Assembly (NCBI GenBank): GCA_013399855.1
Contig: VXAY01001048.1
Location: 67,484 to 131,483 of the forward strand
Direction of reading: 5' to 3'
Length of the DNA: 64,000 nucleotides
Source of the DNA: Oxyruncus cristatus
Lineage: Eukaryota > Chordata > Aves > Passeriformes > Cotingidae
Shown: positions 50,688-63,768 of the stretch, piece after piece
Layout of the letters: each line of letters starts with the position of its first letter
How positions within the stretch are numbered: the stretch's first letter is position 1
Position numbers and translations under genes: made by a program
The notes under the pieces: model-generated
Databases searched by the model: none
Seen by the model: the letters and a program-made list of their open reading frames with translations, nothing else
Told to the model about the DNA's origin: nothing

Positions 50688-53662
50688 GATCATGATAATT
50701 TTTGTGTCATTTACCTTCTCTCTGATCGGTTCCATCTGAAGTCTGATATGAAAAGTACAAGTAGTATTTTCCCCATGAATGCTGCTTCTCCATTGTATTT
50801 GCTGTAAATCAGATCCAGCATCTGGCAGCCTTATTCTGTATTCCAGCTCAGACTGTAAAGGTGGATAGAATTTATTTAATTGAAAGTGAAGTTAATGATA
50901 GAGCACTAAATTCTATCATATGTCCCTGAATACTGAAATCATTTACTATTGCTAATGTAGACCATAAACCCAAATTCCTTTACAGTCATCAATTCTGGCT
51001 AGAAATTTATTCAGGGTGTCATCTTCACCTGTTCACTGCTTGATTAATGTGCTCTGGTCTGGTATGTTTAAAGAATGTAGAATGGCTGAGTTGGTTGAGT
51101 CATATTGGGGTCTCTGCCTCTGCAGTTTTTTCAACCTCTTTCAAATTCCAGAGCATTCTCATGCCACATGCATTTTGTTTGTTCAGATATCACTCTCCGA
51201 GCAAAACTTCTTCTGCACAGTCACTTGGGAAAGGTAGAACACAGAGACTAAAATTCATAAAAGCCTTCTGAGATTCTTGTTTGCCAGGCACAGGAAAAAA
51301 AGAAAAAAAAATAACCCCTTGGATGTTCACTCAAACCACTCAGTGTTTCTTTCCTCCTATTCTTCCCTCTTTACCTCCACATGCTCGCGTCTTATTTTAC
51401 TTATGAAGAAGCAACGTGATTTAAAAGCATGTCAGAGACTGATGTGCAAATATACAGCATGAACATTTGCATGCCATTTCCTAATTATATTCTTCAGGCT
51501 CTTCTACCATTTTATAGAGATGAACGTGGTCTGAGCCTTGAGGTATGAAAAGGACTGCTTATGCATACCAGAGTGCAAAATGGATTCTAATGACCTTTAA
51601 CAACTGCAACAAAACAAAACCTCTGATGGGACAGAAAAAAAAAAAGAGTCTACTTAACAAACCTTCTGAAAGTTGTGATTTGCATCCTTAGAACATATTC
51701 CTGCCTGCCCTCATCAGAGATTTTTTCAGTTGAAGGAAGTTATATGTTTTGTTTTACTCTTTGCAAGAAAAAAGCCTTCCACAGTGGGCTCCGTGGTGGG
51801 TTGTCTGGTGAGGTCTTTGTCACATTCACAGGTCTTGAAATGTATCTCTAGGTTCACAGAAAGTGTGCATTTATCTCACTAATGAGCTGTCAACACTTTC
51901 TGTGTCTGTAATAAATATTTGGGTGCTCATCTTCGCAGCTTATCCCGAGGTACGGTAAATGTATTCTCGAGGTTCCTTAGCAGATGCATTGCTCGGTGTT
52001 TCACGCAGTACTGGTAGCAGACCAATTAGCAAGTGATTACCTGGTTTACATGGTTCCTTTTCGGATCATTAACTTCTTGAGGAATGTTTAGGGAAAGTAC
52101 TATCTCTTTGCATTTGATACTGCTCTAAAAAACTAGTCAATTACTATGTAAGTCACTCATTATAAGCAACTTGGTGTTACCTCGCTGGGATTCTATTGAC
52201 GTTGCTGGTTTTCACTCTTAATGGTTGATCTCTACATACCTCAAAATAGGTTTTGTATGTCTGACTTTGTAAATACTACAGATTGCTAGAAGATGGTTAA
52301 TGCTGCAGAGAAACAGTATATTTTATTTTTTTTTAAATTTACATTTAATATCCTTTATTTAGTACATAAAGGAAAACATCAGAAATTTGAGACAACAAAT
52401 GCCATCTCCATATGTATGGATGAGTTTCAGTAAATATCTAGATTTCACAATGTACGTGTGGCCACACCCTGGCTTTCAGGTCTCCTTGTTTTGACAAGGT
52501 TAATCTGGATGTATCAGCATCTATTTTCTCTTTTTTTAGTTGCTATCTGAATTTGTTTCCCTTCATTATAAAGTCAAGACAGCGACAAGACAGCGATGAG
52601 TTTGAGTGGTTTTTTTACGGATAGGGGACCGGAATAATTGTTGAATTTTGATTGTAGTAGGCTATGTGATCAACCTGTGTTAGGAATCAGGGCATTTTTA
52701 AACACCTAAGTTTAGGCTACCAAAAAGTAGATTTTAACATTAACAATTTAAAATTAAAGGGACATGAGACCCCTACTGTTAGGTGAAATATAACATACTT
52801 AGCCAGTCCATACACATTGCTGCCCAACACTTTCTTAGAACCCTGGAATAATTATTGTTCTGATGTCTCTGCCAAACAATGTAACTTCTCTTGCACTTAG
52901 AGCATTTCTGCTAATATTTGATCTAAATCACACTCCTGGCAAATTAAACTGATTCTTCTCACCCTACACCTAATAGAAATGGTGAATAGTACCTTGCTTC
53001 CCTCTGTGCAAGTTTGTTTCTGTTTCAAAGAAACTAATCATGTTTTCATTTTCAAACTTAAATTCAGATTATGCCTTCTAAAATTCCATCAATCTTGTTG
53101 GTTTTCCTTGGACTCTCTTTATCACAGATATTAGTTATTAGTTATTATATTTATTTATATATATATAAAATTTTATCACAGTTTGGACTGGAATGAAAAG
53201 AAACTGATCTGGAAGATGCTCAGGAAAGTCAGGACCTCCCACTATCCATGGTGCTCAAAAAGGGTCGCGTAACAGGGAATAATTTATACATAACCATCTA
53301 CCACAGAACTGCAGTAAATTTTTTAATTCAGAGATAGTAGTAGCTCCTATACATACTCTCAGTGTGATATATTGCAGTACAGGCATCTGGTTTGAAACAG
53401 TTATTGGTGGGCTACAAACTAATTCTCTCTCAGAAACTCACCATTTTGTGTCGCTTTACCATAAATTGCTCATGACCCAAAGGGACATTTTGTTCTTGTG
53501 GGTTTTGCAATGTCTGTTGTCTACTAAGCCAGAATTTCAACTAACATGAGATGCCATCCACAGCAAGAAAAAACATCAAATAAAATTTTTAAGTGCAATC
53601 CAAGAGTGATGGATTTTATTAAAATAACTGCTTCTGCTTGATTACCCAAGAATAAAACTAGA

Positions 53663-53701
53663 TTTGTGGTTTGTGGGGTTTTTATTTTGTTTTGTTTTTT
53701 T
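53663..53701. repeat. T/G-rich low-complexity tract
   Basis: 'tttgtggtttgtggggttt' is followed by TTTTG units and a T run. Confidence 0.8.
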
Positions 53702-53903
53702 AAAAAAGCAACTTTGAATTAAAGTTTTGGCCCAGAATTACACTGACTTGATTTTATTCCATGACAGATTCTTTTGTGAAACCTAGCGTGTCAGTTTATC
53801 CCTGTGTCTCTTAATTTGGGTAAAAGCATAAATAGGTATTTGTTAACATACCAAATAAAATCAGACTTAAACCTTGCTTTTAGGGGTAAAATCTCATTCA
53901 ATG

Positions 53904-53922
53904 TATTATTATTATTATTATT
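53904..53922. repeat. (ATT)n microsatellite
   Basis: About six ATT units, an ordinary trinucleotide repeat. Confidence 0.9.
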
Positions 53923-54490
53923 TGCTTTATGATTACCAGTATGGTAAATCAATCACTGTTTTTAGTATTCTCCAGTTCAGATCCAATGCAAGTTAATTAA
54001 GTTGTGCATATTGCTTGTTCTTTAAGAAATGATGCGCTGCGATAAATTATTGAGTGAAGAGCAGAAAATACGGTTGGCAAATCCTTTTTAGAATTCTATC
54101 TTTAGATAACCACCTTTTATTAAAATGCCAGTGAAAACACATCAGTATAGAGTGAAAATTGTTCTCTAGCAACTTATAGCTGTAAAAAACTGATGCAATC
54201 ATTTTCATTTGCAGCACTATATCAACGGGTGGGCCTCTGGTAAAAACATAGCTTAAACAAAGCCTCCAAAACACTCTTTCTTACCATGTGGTGTGGCACA
54301 TAAAATTCATAGCAGTGAAACTAGCAGGTAAAAAATCACCTCTCTAAAATGCAAAATAACTTCAAACTGTTGTGTGAGATAATGAAACTAGAACATTTAG
54401 GAATGCAGCAATACGATGATCCCTTATAAATTATCACAGTTAGCCCTGTTTTCCCAAGTATGAAGATTTCTGTCGACTTCTGTAGGACCA

Positions 54491-54506
54491 AAATTTAATT
54501 AAATTT
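54491..54506. repeat. Perfect 16-bp AT palindrome containing TTAATTAA
   Basis: AAATTTAATTAAATTT is its own reverse complement and contains TAATTA, the core bound by many homeodomain proteins. Function is not shown; AT-rich DNA produces such motifs by chance. Confidence 0.9.
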
Positions 54507-57349
54507 GCCTTGAAAGAAGTGAGGTTAATCTACCATATGTATGCCCTTTGTAGATTTGCTGATTAAATACCCGTTTTGTTATAATGAGAGAGAAGCTTAT
54601 AGATGGCTGTAAACTGCAAATTAAATATGTACCAAATTGGATAATGGCTTAACTGTGTATTGGGTTGTCTTGAGGACACACATCAAATATTTCCCTTTGA
54701 AATGTTACCTACCTATATTGTTGAGGTTTGGAAATTATACATCTCTAGTCTCAGAGCAATGAGTTTCTATTACTTTTCTTCTGGCTATGATACAGGTCAC
54801 CTTGCATTCTTAACTCGTTACTTTGCATCTACAGAGACTGAAACATTTAAAGTATCATGAAGGCACTGGGGAAAAAAAAACAGCAGTAGTTTAAATAGGA
54901 GCTTGAAAGACACCTGGAGAGGGGAAAATGATGTGTGTGTTAGGAAAGACAAAAAAAAAAAAAGAAAAAAGAAATGAGGGAATTACAATAGGGGAGCTCT
55001 CTGGTCTCTGACCATTGCGAATTTTCCTATGCACTCACATAAATCATGGAGAAAGGAAGAAAGAAATACTACAACCAAAGAAAAATCCCCATTATATCAC
55101 ATGCACATCTTTGCTCTTTTCCTTTTTCAAAGTAGGCTTAGAAAGAACAAAGGGCTTAGAACTGTTAAATGATATTATGCCAGGGAAGTACTGTACTTTG
55201 GGTTCCATTTTGTCACCTCAAAGAAGATTTAATTCAGCTGTCAGAGAGTGCTTTTTAGTTTGTAGACAAAGTACGAACAGGGAGAATTCTGTTTGTTCTT
55301 TAAAAATAGTCCAAAACATTCTAGTCTTTGTGAAAAATTCTTGAAGTTTAAATAGGAAATAAATTCAAAGTCAAATTCCCTATTAAGTTAACCGTGATGC
55401 TTGTTTCCCATTCCTCAGAGAACTGTACATCACTGTTCTACTGAGGCTAAAAATAAGCTTCATATAAAAATCAGTGCTCACTCTATAGAAGTTTTTTTTG
55501 ATTTTATCTGAAAGTCAAATGGACTTTAAAGTTACACAAGGTCACTTATTATTCTAATTTAATTTTCTTCACTGGTGCCATTATATTTTCATCTAGGTTA
55601 GGCTGAAGTTACCTACCTGGGCTGTGAAAGACAGGTACAATATGAATTGAACTGACCTGGTCATGCTTACTTCTTTTTTAAAGCAATGAGGTAATTATCT
55701 AAAATAAGACTTAACAGAAAATTTTTGCCTCTCAATTAAAACAGAGGCATGAGATGCATTTAACACAAGAGGTAGGTGCATTGTTCTTATAAAAGGGTGA
55801 TTTTCATGTTCTTAAATCTCGTTATTTTTATCTTTATCAAGTCAGGAACTGATCATGTTTCGCTCCATAAATACATTTTGAAATTACATTGAATATTCTA
55901 TGGCAAAGCATATAGGGTGGGGAAGGACTCATCAACATGCACCTATTTACTTCCCTCATGAAGTAAAAATCTCACACTTACTAAGATGGCAATAGTACCA
56001 TTACTGGATGAAGAAGTAGAGACTGTAAAATACACAACTGTTGAGTGTATCTCCAGGCTGAAGGTACTTCCCAGGAGAGAACTCTGGTGCGTGTTGGACG
56101 CTGAGAGGTCTGAATGAATTGGGACCAATCCCACTTAGAACTGAGGAGTTCCTCACTTCTCACTGTCTGTCTCCTGTACCGATGGACAATCTCTCGTGAA
56201 GGAAACACAGCTGCCAACACCCACCAGCTCTATGTGTCATCCTTACTTTGGGCACTGGGGGAGTGACCCCCTGCTGGAACACAACCCAAATGCCTGCTAA
56301 GCAAGTTCTGAGTGAGCAGGGAGTGCTTTGGGATATCATCTCTCCACGCCTCATCTGCCGCAAGCATCTGCTCCGGCAAGGTTTGAATTTATAGATCTGA
56401 ACTGTGAAAGAGTATAGTTATTAAAGACAAACATGGCTTTTATTCCATTCCTTTCTTCTCCCCTGCCCCCCCCTGCCCACCCCAGCTTTTTGGCTTATGT
56501 CTGTGAAACTGTTGATACTGAAATGTGATAACACAGCCAACGAGTACCAGGACAAATATCTTTCCATGAGCCCTTTTTCATTGACAATTTAGAGAAAGAT
56601 GGTCTATGATACTTTGCAAAACAATGTCATGGCGGCAAAGAGCTCTTGCTTTATTTTCCTGCCTTCAGCTTGCATATGGTCAGGAAATGAGAATTTTTTT
56701 TGTATGATCCTGCTTCACTAGAGCTTTACAACTACTGTATTATTGGTTTCATAAAGAAAGGCTAGATTTCCTCGCTTCATGTTTCAAGTTTCACTAAAGA
56801 AGATATTTCAAAGGGAAAAAAAAAATTGAGGTGGATTTTAGCTTCTGGTTTATATCAGAAGATATTTTTTTAAGTTAGTTATCAAGGGAAAATCATTAAA
56901 GAACCATGGATCATCAGTTTGGTTTTCAGCACTTCACCATAAACTCGACTGAGATGAAGATGGTTGTAAGAAAACATGTTTTCATCAGTGAACTTAAAAA
57001 TGGTGCCTGTGGACTCGAGATTAGTGAAATACAAACAGTGTATTTTCTATGCATATTTTTCTATGATGTTATGAGCACTTTCATTGTTACTATTGATGAT
57101 GACACCAGGGGAGTGTAAGCTCACTCTAACATCCTGCTTTCGGTTAAGAGAGAGGCTGAGCAACTCCTGACTCATTAATGACCAGGAATGGCTAATACTT
57201 AAGGAAAAGTCACAGTAAATTTTGTTACACTAAAAGTTTTGCCTATTTTGAAGGGAATTAAATCTTTTCCTTTTTTTTTTTCCGTCTCTCTGCATTTTTT
57301 TAAATGAAAAGTTGTCACATAAAATACAGACTTTCTCTTTGCTGTGAAG

Positions 57350-57388
57350 GAACTAGAAGCAGGTACCAAGACCACCAGTGGTGACAAG
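57350..57388 (+). other. Weak exon-like segment, 39 bp
   Basis: A pyrimidine-rich stretch ending in 'gaag' is followed by 13 open codons (ELEAGTKTTSGDK) and then 'gtaggt' after CAAG, a good donor context. The acceptor (GAAG) is poor. The hydrophilic peptide is unlike the Phe/Leu/Ile-rich translations typical of this AT-rich region. I recognise no family. It would be in phase with itself (39 bases), so it could be a cassette exon, but chance is the likelier explanation. Confidence 0.12.
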
Positions 57389-58130
57389 GTAGGTGCCCAT
57401 GTGGAAGAGCAGCAGGGCATTTTTTACTTGGGCTCAGCTGGCTGAACATGTTAAACTAGATTCTTCACTGGTGTGAATGGAATGCAGTTCCCCCTGATGC
57501 TGAAAGAAATCACACCACCTGAGGACCCCACATCAGAATTATCTGAAATCCTGTAGGGGGAAAAATGCAGGATGTGACCCACCACTTTCTTCACAGTACA
57601 GGGGGCAATTTTACTTCTAGGAATTCTTACTGTGCAATGTTGGACTTGAAAATATCAGTATGCTTTCTATTGTGCTTACACCCAGATTAGGAAAATGAGA
57701 ATTTATTCTTTATATTAGGGAATAAACACACACAAGCATGTATATATAACATATAGGTTCATATTATTTCAAGTCCAGATCTATTTCTAGGTTTGCAATA
57801 ATATTGGGGTAAGATTTTTATGTAATTACATTTAATCCATTATTCTATTAATTTTGCACTGGCTTAACTAAGTAATCTAGGCATAAATCTGCTAATGTTT
57901 TAAACAAGAATAACTCCTTTGATTTATACCAAATAAGAGCCTGGTTCTATACCTTATTGTTGAATTTGTTGAGGGTTCTTTTTTCCCCTCCCAAAAGACA
58001 AAATCCTTGTTTCTTTGGAGGGGTTTTTTAACCTCTCGGCTGAGTGATAAATTTCTGTTTATCAGCCACCTGCATCTCCTCAATGCATTCTGAGGCAAAA
58101 ATCAAGGCATAAGAAAGTCCAATTTTCAAT

Positions 58131-58418
58131 TCAATCAGTTCCCAAGCTGTCTGATGCAATGGTTTCCATTTCAACAGCTGCCTCTGTCTCCTTCACCAGT
58201 GCAGAGGAACCAGCTTCCTCTGGAGATCTGAAAATGTGCAGTTGGCAGCTAAAATTCAATTTAAGCCTGGCCAGGTACAATTTTATTGGCACCGGTCCCA
58301 GGTCTTGCAATTGACTTTTAACCCCCTCAGAGCTTTCCTTGTGTGCCTGATAGAGCTGTGCTCTGCGTGACAACTCCAGTGAAGTCCAACTGCTGCCTTT
58401 TGTTGCTCTGTGCAGCAA
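58131..58418 (-). other. Unrecognised 95-codon open frame, minus strand
   Basis: This frame runs from ATG at 58418 to a stop at 58131 in a slightly GC-richer patch. The translation is rich in Glu, Ser, Ala and Lys, with a stretch SSALVKETEAAVEMETIASD near the end that looks protein-like. No known domain was recognised and no splice sites are convincing. It is listed because its composition differs from the surrounding noise. Confidence 0.12.
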
Positions 58419-61400
58419 AATATTTTGAGCTTATAAACCACCAGCTCTGCATTTGAGTGGCATCTGTAAGAGGTTTTCATGTTGGTTATCCTCACAGAAA
58501 ATAATAAGTGATATATGCTGTTACAAACAACTGTCAGCTGCTTTCCAAAAGCTATGCTGGAGAACTGCTCACTTTCTTGTATCCCTGTGTTCCATGATCC
58601 CTAATGTTCAACCTTTTTGACTTCAAAAATTGCTATCCTTACCTTATAAACAATTTGTAGCACTTCCACTCCCTCTGCTAATTGCTCGCGTATCTGAGCA
58701 ATGATTCACAGGAATGAGAAGTTAAACAGCTTATCCCTCAGCAGATGAAAAGAACAGAGGGATTCCTTCTGTCCTTAGAGTTTGCTGTTCTAACAGGTAG
58801 CAAGTTCTTCTGATATCTGTGGACACATGAAGCATTAAAAATGTTCCTCTATCAAAAGCTTCATTTTTTTAGACCATTCAGCAAAAGAAAGAGTGAATCA
58901 AATCAAATTATGAGTGAAAACACAGACCTTCGAAAATTCAAACTGAAAACACCACAGAAGAACAAAATTTTTCTATCTCTATTCCCCCATCTTTGTGTGC
59001 ACAGAAGTTCAAAACAACCGTGTTATCATAGTTCTGGGTGCTAGAAAGTGAGCAGTCATCAACTAGAAGCATCTGTTTGATTGGTAAACAAAGGTGTTGG
59101 TCTGCGCACCATCTGTGACAGTAACCTTCTAGATTAAAGGGAAAAAAATTGACATACTGGAAATCTTTAATGCTAACACTTGGTGTTCAGTTCATCCTTT
59201 CACAGTGGGCTGTCTGGTAGCCATGGATAATGCAAGCACTGAGGCTCACAAAGGTATTTAAGCTGCCCAAACCCATTCTGTCTGGAGAGCTAATTCCCAT
59301 CAACCAGTATTCTGCAATGTAGAACAAGAGGGGAATAAAGCTACAGAAGAAACTTACTACGAGTAATTATTCATCAAAGCCCTTCCCCTTCCGTCATCCA
59401 TGACTTACAGATTGAGAACTGGCAGTTTTAGAGGTGGGAGAACATCACATCCTTTCCTAGGTGATGTTCACAGGTCTTTGCCTCCTTACTTCTCACTGCA
59501 TGGTACTATTACCCTGGTGATCTGAGGTATTTCATCAGATGAAAGAAAAGAGGGAGCTTTGAGTAACTGACTGAATTCCAGATCACTTGTTTTTCAAGAA
59601 AACTGGGAACAAATGTATAAAATATGAGTATCTGGGAACAAGTGGAATGAAAGAAGTTTTTCAGATTATTTTTCACTGTGAAAGAGGCCAAAGATTGAGG
59701 CTTTGGTTTGAAGACCAAGCATGGTTGAGTCAGTCTGATAAAACACAAGCATTAGGAGTCTGCACTGTGGCTCCCTCTGACCCTGTGTTTGACTGGAATA
59801 TCAATGGAATCTCGTCTCACTTTTTGTATCTTAACTTGCAAAGTACTATATTTTCTTAATTCTATCTAGCACTAATGAAGAAAGGCAAGAGCCTCTCTAG
59901 GGTATGGGCTGGAGAGAGCTATATCCTAATCTTTGACCATCTCTGACACATTTTCAATGAAGCTGGAGGAGTTCAGCTAGGTGTTAGAAAAGACCAGAAC
60001 TTGTGGGTGCATGTTTCGACCAAGCAACCACATTTTCTGAAGTTGTAAAATCTTTCCAGAAAGAGTAAATGGGAGCAGAAATGGTGACTTGTTTGTTTTT
60101 AACTGGGAGATGTGAAAAGAAGCAGAGACCAATTAGTGACCCCATTATGCTGCTGAGAACTGGGAAGTTGTATTTATTGTCAGAGAAACTATGGTGTAAC
60201 TCAAATACAGCTGGAGGACCCAGCAGAGCTGGGTATCAAGGAGTAATACACTTCTGTTAGGTAGGATGAAGATAAGGGAGGAGCTGAGTAAGCTTTAACT
60301 GTTTATTTATGCAAGCAGCCATCTCTTGTACTGCTTGAGGTTAATTTCTCATTACTCATGATTCAGCAAACTCTTTGTGCAGTGCTTCACTGCAGTGTTT
60401 CCACCGAGACACTCAGTAATACAAAAAATTATAGTGGTATTTTATAACATCAGAAATATTTTTCGTTCCTCTTGGGCTTTTCCATGTCATAAATATCTGC
60501 GAACAAACTTCACATATAGAAAATGGCAGTGGCCAGCCAAGGTTGTGACTGATAAAACCTAGACTTAATTAAGTTCATTTGCTAAGTTGTCCTTCAAGAT
60601 AATTGAGATACAGCACTTGGAGCAGTGGGCCATATCTTCTGCATCAATTTGGAAATGGAATTCTGTTTGTATCACAGTTGCCTTTAGATAATGTGTGCAA
60701 TTGTCTATGAAGAGCAGCTAGATAATTCCTGTGAGTGACTCTTTGTGTAGTTGCATTTAAGTAAGTGCTGTAATAAGCCTTAAAGATTATTTTCTTCAGC
60801 CATTCATCAATATTTTACTGTATGCAGAAAAGTCAGTACTGTTCTATAAATTTCTATATGTAATTTTCCCATATAGAACACTATCACAATAGTATTAAAG
60901 GGTATACTGATGTAGCTGATCACTAATTTGTGCATACAGATTCCATTTACAATAATGTAACTTAGGGAAATCATCATTATTGAGTTGAGAAAGGTATGGC
61001 TAAACTCGCTAGTGTGTGTTGATCAAGTCTAGTCCCAGACTTCAGGAGACTAACAGAAGAAAGGACAAATTTTATAACTAATAGAGGAATTACATAAGAA
61101 GACAATAGTAGAGATGGTCCTCATCTATTGACAAAAATACTGTGAGATGTGATGTACTTAATAGTTTTAATAACAATCTGTCTTATTCAGATACGAGGGA
61201 CAAACTTTCAATGACTGAGGAACACTGTTTGGAGGTATAAAAGGAGATGTTGCTTGTCTCAAGTAGAAACATCATTGAAGAAATGAGCACAAATGCTCTG
61301 TGTTTCATGGGGTGGCTGGAAGACAAGCAGGTGGCTTCACAGATTAGTACCTTTAAGTGCCAGAACTTGTATCAGTGTAATTTCCAAAGATCCAGATCAA

Positions 61401-62440
61401 CACATAAATGTGCAGGGAGAAAGAGGCGAAGAACCATCCCCCAGACAGAAGAGTAGGGATAAGGAATAGGATTGACGTTGCTCTTTCTTCAGTGACTTGT
61501 TTGCTGGACCTTGGTTCCACTTATAGTAATAAGCTTCTGTGAAACTCTCTTGTTTTGCATAGTGAGTGCATGTGTGTGTTTTTTTCCAGAAGAGAAGCTG
61601 AGTGTATGGGGTATACCACATGCTAGGCAGAGACTTTCTCTGGCTATTTTCTGCTTAGATAACAATTACCAAATGCTTTAGTTACAACAATTTCTAATAG
61701 TGTTTATAATTTCGTTGCTCGCAGGTTCTTAACTATGGCACTGAACGGTACAGGAGAGGGAAATTTGTTCATAAAAGTGGCTCCAGTTTCCCTATGATTA
61801 TCGTTATGTTCAAAAGCAAAAGCTTCAAATTGTTCTAAAACATCAGTAGTAAATATTGTACTATTGAACCCAACTCACTGTGATTAAAGAGATTAGTATC
61901 ATTGAGTAGAATAGCCATCTCTCTTAAAGTTTGAGTTCCACAAAAAATAATGAGAAGCCCTTGATCTCTTTTGCTTGGTGATACAGCCTGTGGGAGTAAA
62001 CAGAACTAACTTTGTATATTGAGAATGGGGAACAAAGTGTATTACTTCAGACTGAAATGGATCTAGAGTTTGTGGTTGGATTGTTTGTTTTTTTTTTAAA
62101 TTTGGAAGTAGCTAATTGCAAGACTGCCTGTAAATTCTATTAAAATTTTGTGGTCTCAGCCTTACCTCCCGAGATGTTGTGTCTGGCAGTTTGCCTGAGT
62201 TGCCTACAGAGTGACAAAAAAAGAAATATAATGTGCAAGAAAATACAAAGGCTGTAACACAGCCTATCAGAGGAAATGTCTTCCATGTCACCTGAAGGTT
62301 TTCTTAATTGTGCAAAATGCTACCTGAAATAACACTTTTTGCTGCACTGAGAAGGTTCTTTTTTTACTGATGCTAAAGTAATTTTGCACTCTAGTGAAGT
62401 ATAATGGTTTGCATTTTTTCTTTGCTTACCATGTCTACAG

Positions 62441-62643
62441 GGTATCCTGCCTCAGTAAATCCTGTGGAAGCTGATCAACCACTATGTGCCCCTTCAGAAG
62501 ATTACCTGCATGAATATTTAAGGAAGCTATTCTGTAGAGATCCATCACATTGTTACTGTTTTAAATATTCTTTCATAAATAACCTTATGGGCCCCAGAGG
62601 AAGGAAGCGTGCTCGATTACCTTCTAGAATGCATTTTCACTAA
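62441..62643 (+). other. Protein-like open segment with upstream acceptor and stop, possible terminal exon
   Basis: The sequence 'tttgcttaccatgtctacag' ends at 62440 and looks like a splice acceptor. The following 203 bp stays open and ends at TAA (62641-62643). The translation is mixed and charged, with a basic stretch near its end (GPRGRKRARLPSR) and EDYLHEYLRKLFCRD in the middle, unlike most frames here. An in-frame ATG also exists at 62404. The nearest AATAAA on this strand that I saw is about 700 bp downstream (63350-63355). No family is recognised. Confidence 0.15.
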
Positions 62644-63700
62644 GTGCTGGGGTGAAGAAAATGATGGTCAAGAACAGACGAGACTCTTATTATAAACTGG
62701 TCTCAGTAGAATTTAATATGATTTTTAGCAGGTTAGGCACTTATGCTTGCATTCTGCATTTAAACACCTAAATTCCTGTGCATTGCATCTTCCTTACCAA
62801 AAAACGCCTTCCCTTTCTAATGGTGACACAATCTACAGTTTTGGGTTTGGGGCCTTTGTGCATTTTTCATTTCTGTGCTAAAGCGTTCTGTTCTGACAGT
62901 TCTGGCGCACAGCGACTCACAAAGTTTTCTTATCCATTTCTCAGCTATCCGTAGATACAACACATTTAGTCTTCTCCATCATTCTTTGCTCAGTCCCATT
63001 GAAGCTGCTGTCACTGCAACATTTTACTTTCTTCTGTCAAGGCAGGCATGAAATTTCCAGTGGAGCGAATGCGAATGCTAAGGCAGCTGCATGGGTCAGT
63101 AGGCAGATGGAGGGGGGGAGGGTTTGGGAAAGCTAAACAGTTTGCATCCTTCTCTAAAAGACAGCAAACCACAGGGCAGGGATCTGCAATCTGATGATTT
63201 GACAGTGCAATGCCCTTTAGTTGTTTGACTGGATTTACAAGTTCTGTTCAGCTGACAGATATTTTGGCTAATACCCTTCCCTGGTTGTTTTCCTTTTGAC
63301 TATGAGAAGTTCTGTTTAAAAATTTAAGCGAGCTGCTGTTGTACAGCAAAATAAACAGATTCCTCTTACAGATAGGAAACACTCTCTAGGATTTTTTTTT
63401 TTTTCCTGTGAATACCCCAATGAATACAAAATATTGACCTAAACAAATACGGTTTACTGAGAGTGCCTGTAAACAATCTGGAAAGTAATTCAGAGGATGT
63501 AGCTTTATTTTGTTTGGAAACTGCTCTTACAAGCTTACAGCCCACAGTCCAATATATTTTTTCATCCTCTGTGTATTTTTGCAATTAGTCACCCTCCTGA
63601 CTAAAAATCCAATCATTAGTTTTTAAAGAGGCCAAATGGGATGAAACCATACCTAAGTAAAAGAAAAACTGTGATGAAAAGGGATTTGTACTAAATGAAA

Positions 63701-63768
63701 TTTTAGTGATTAAATGTTTTTGAGTTTCTGAGGTAATTTTAGTAAATATTTTTGAGTTTCTGAGGTAA
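63701..63768. repeat. Tandem duplication, 36-bp and 32-bp units
   Basis: Both units begin with 'ttttagt' and end with 'tttttgagtttctgaggtaa'. The second unit (63737-63768) lacks four bases near its start. The shared 20-bp right half is identical, so the duplication is fairly recent. Confidence 0.92.
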
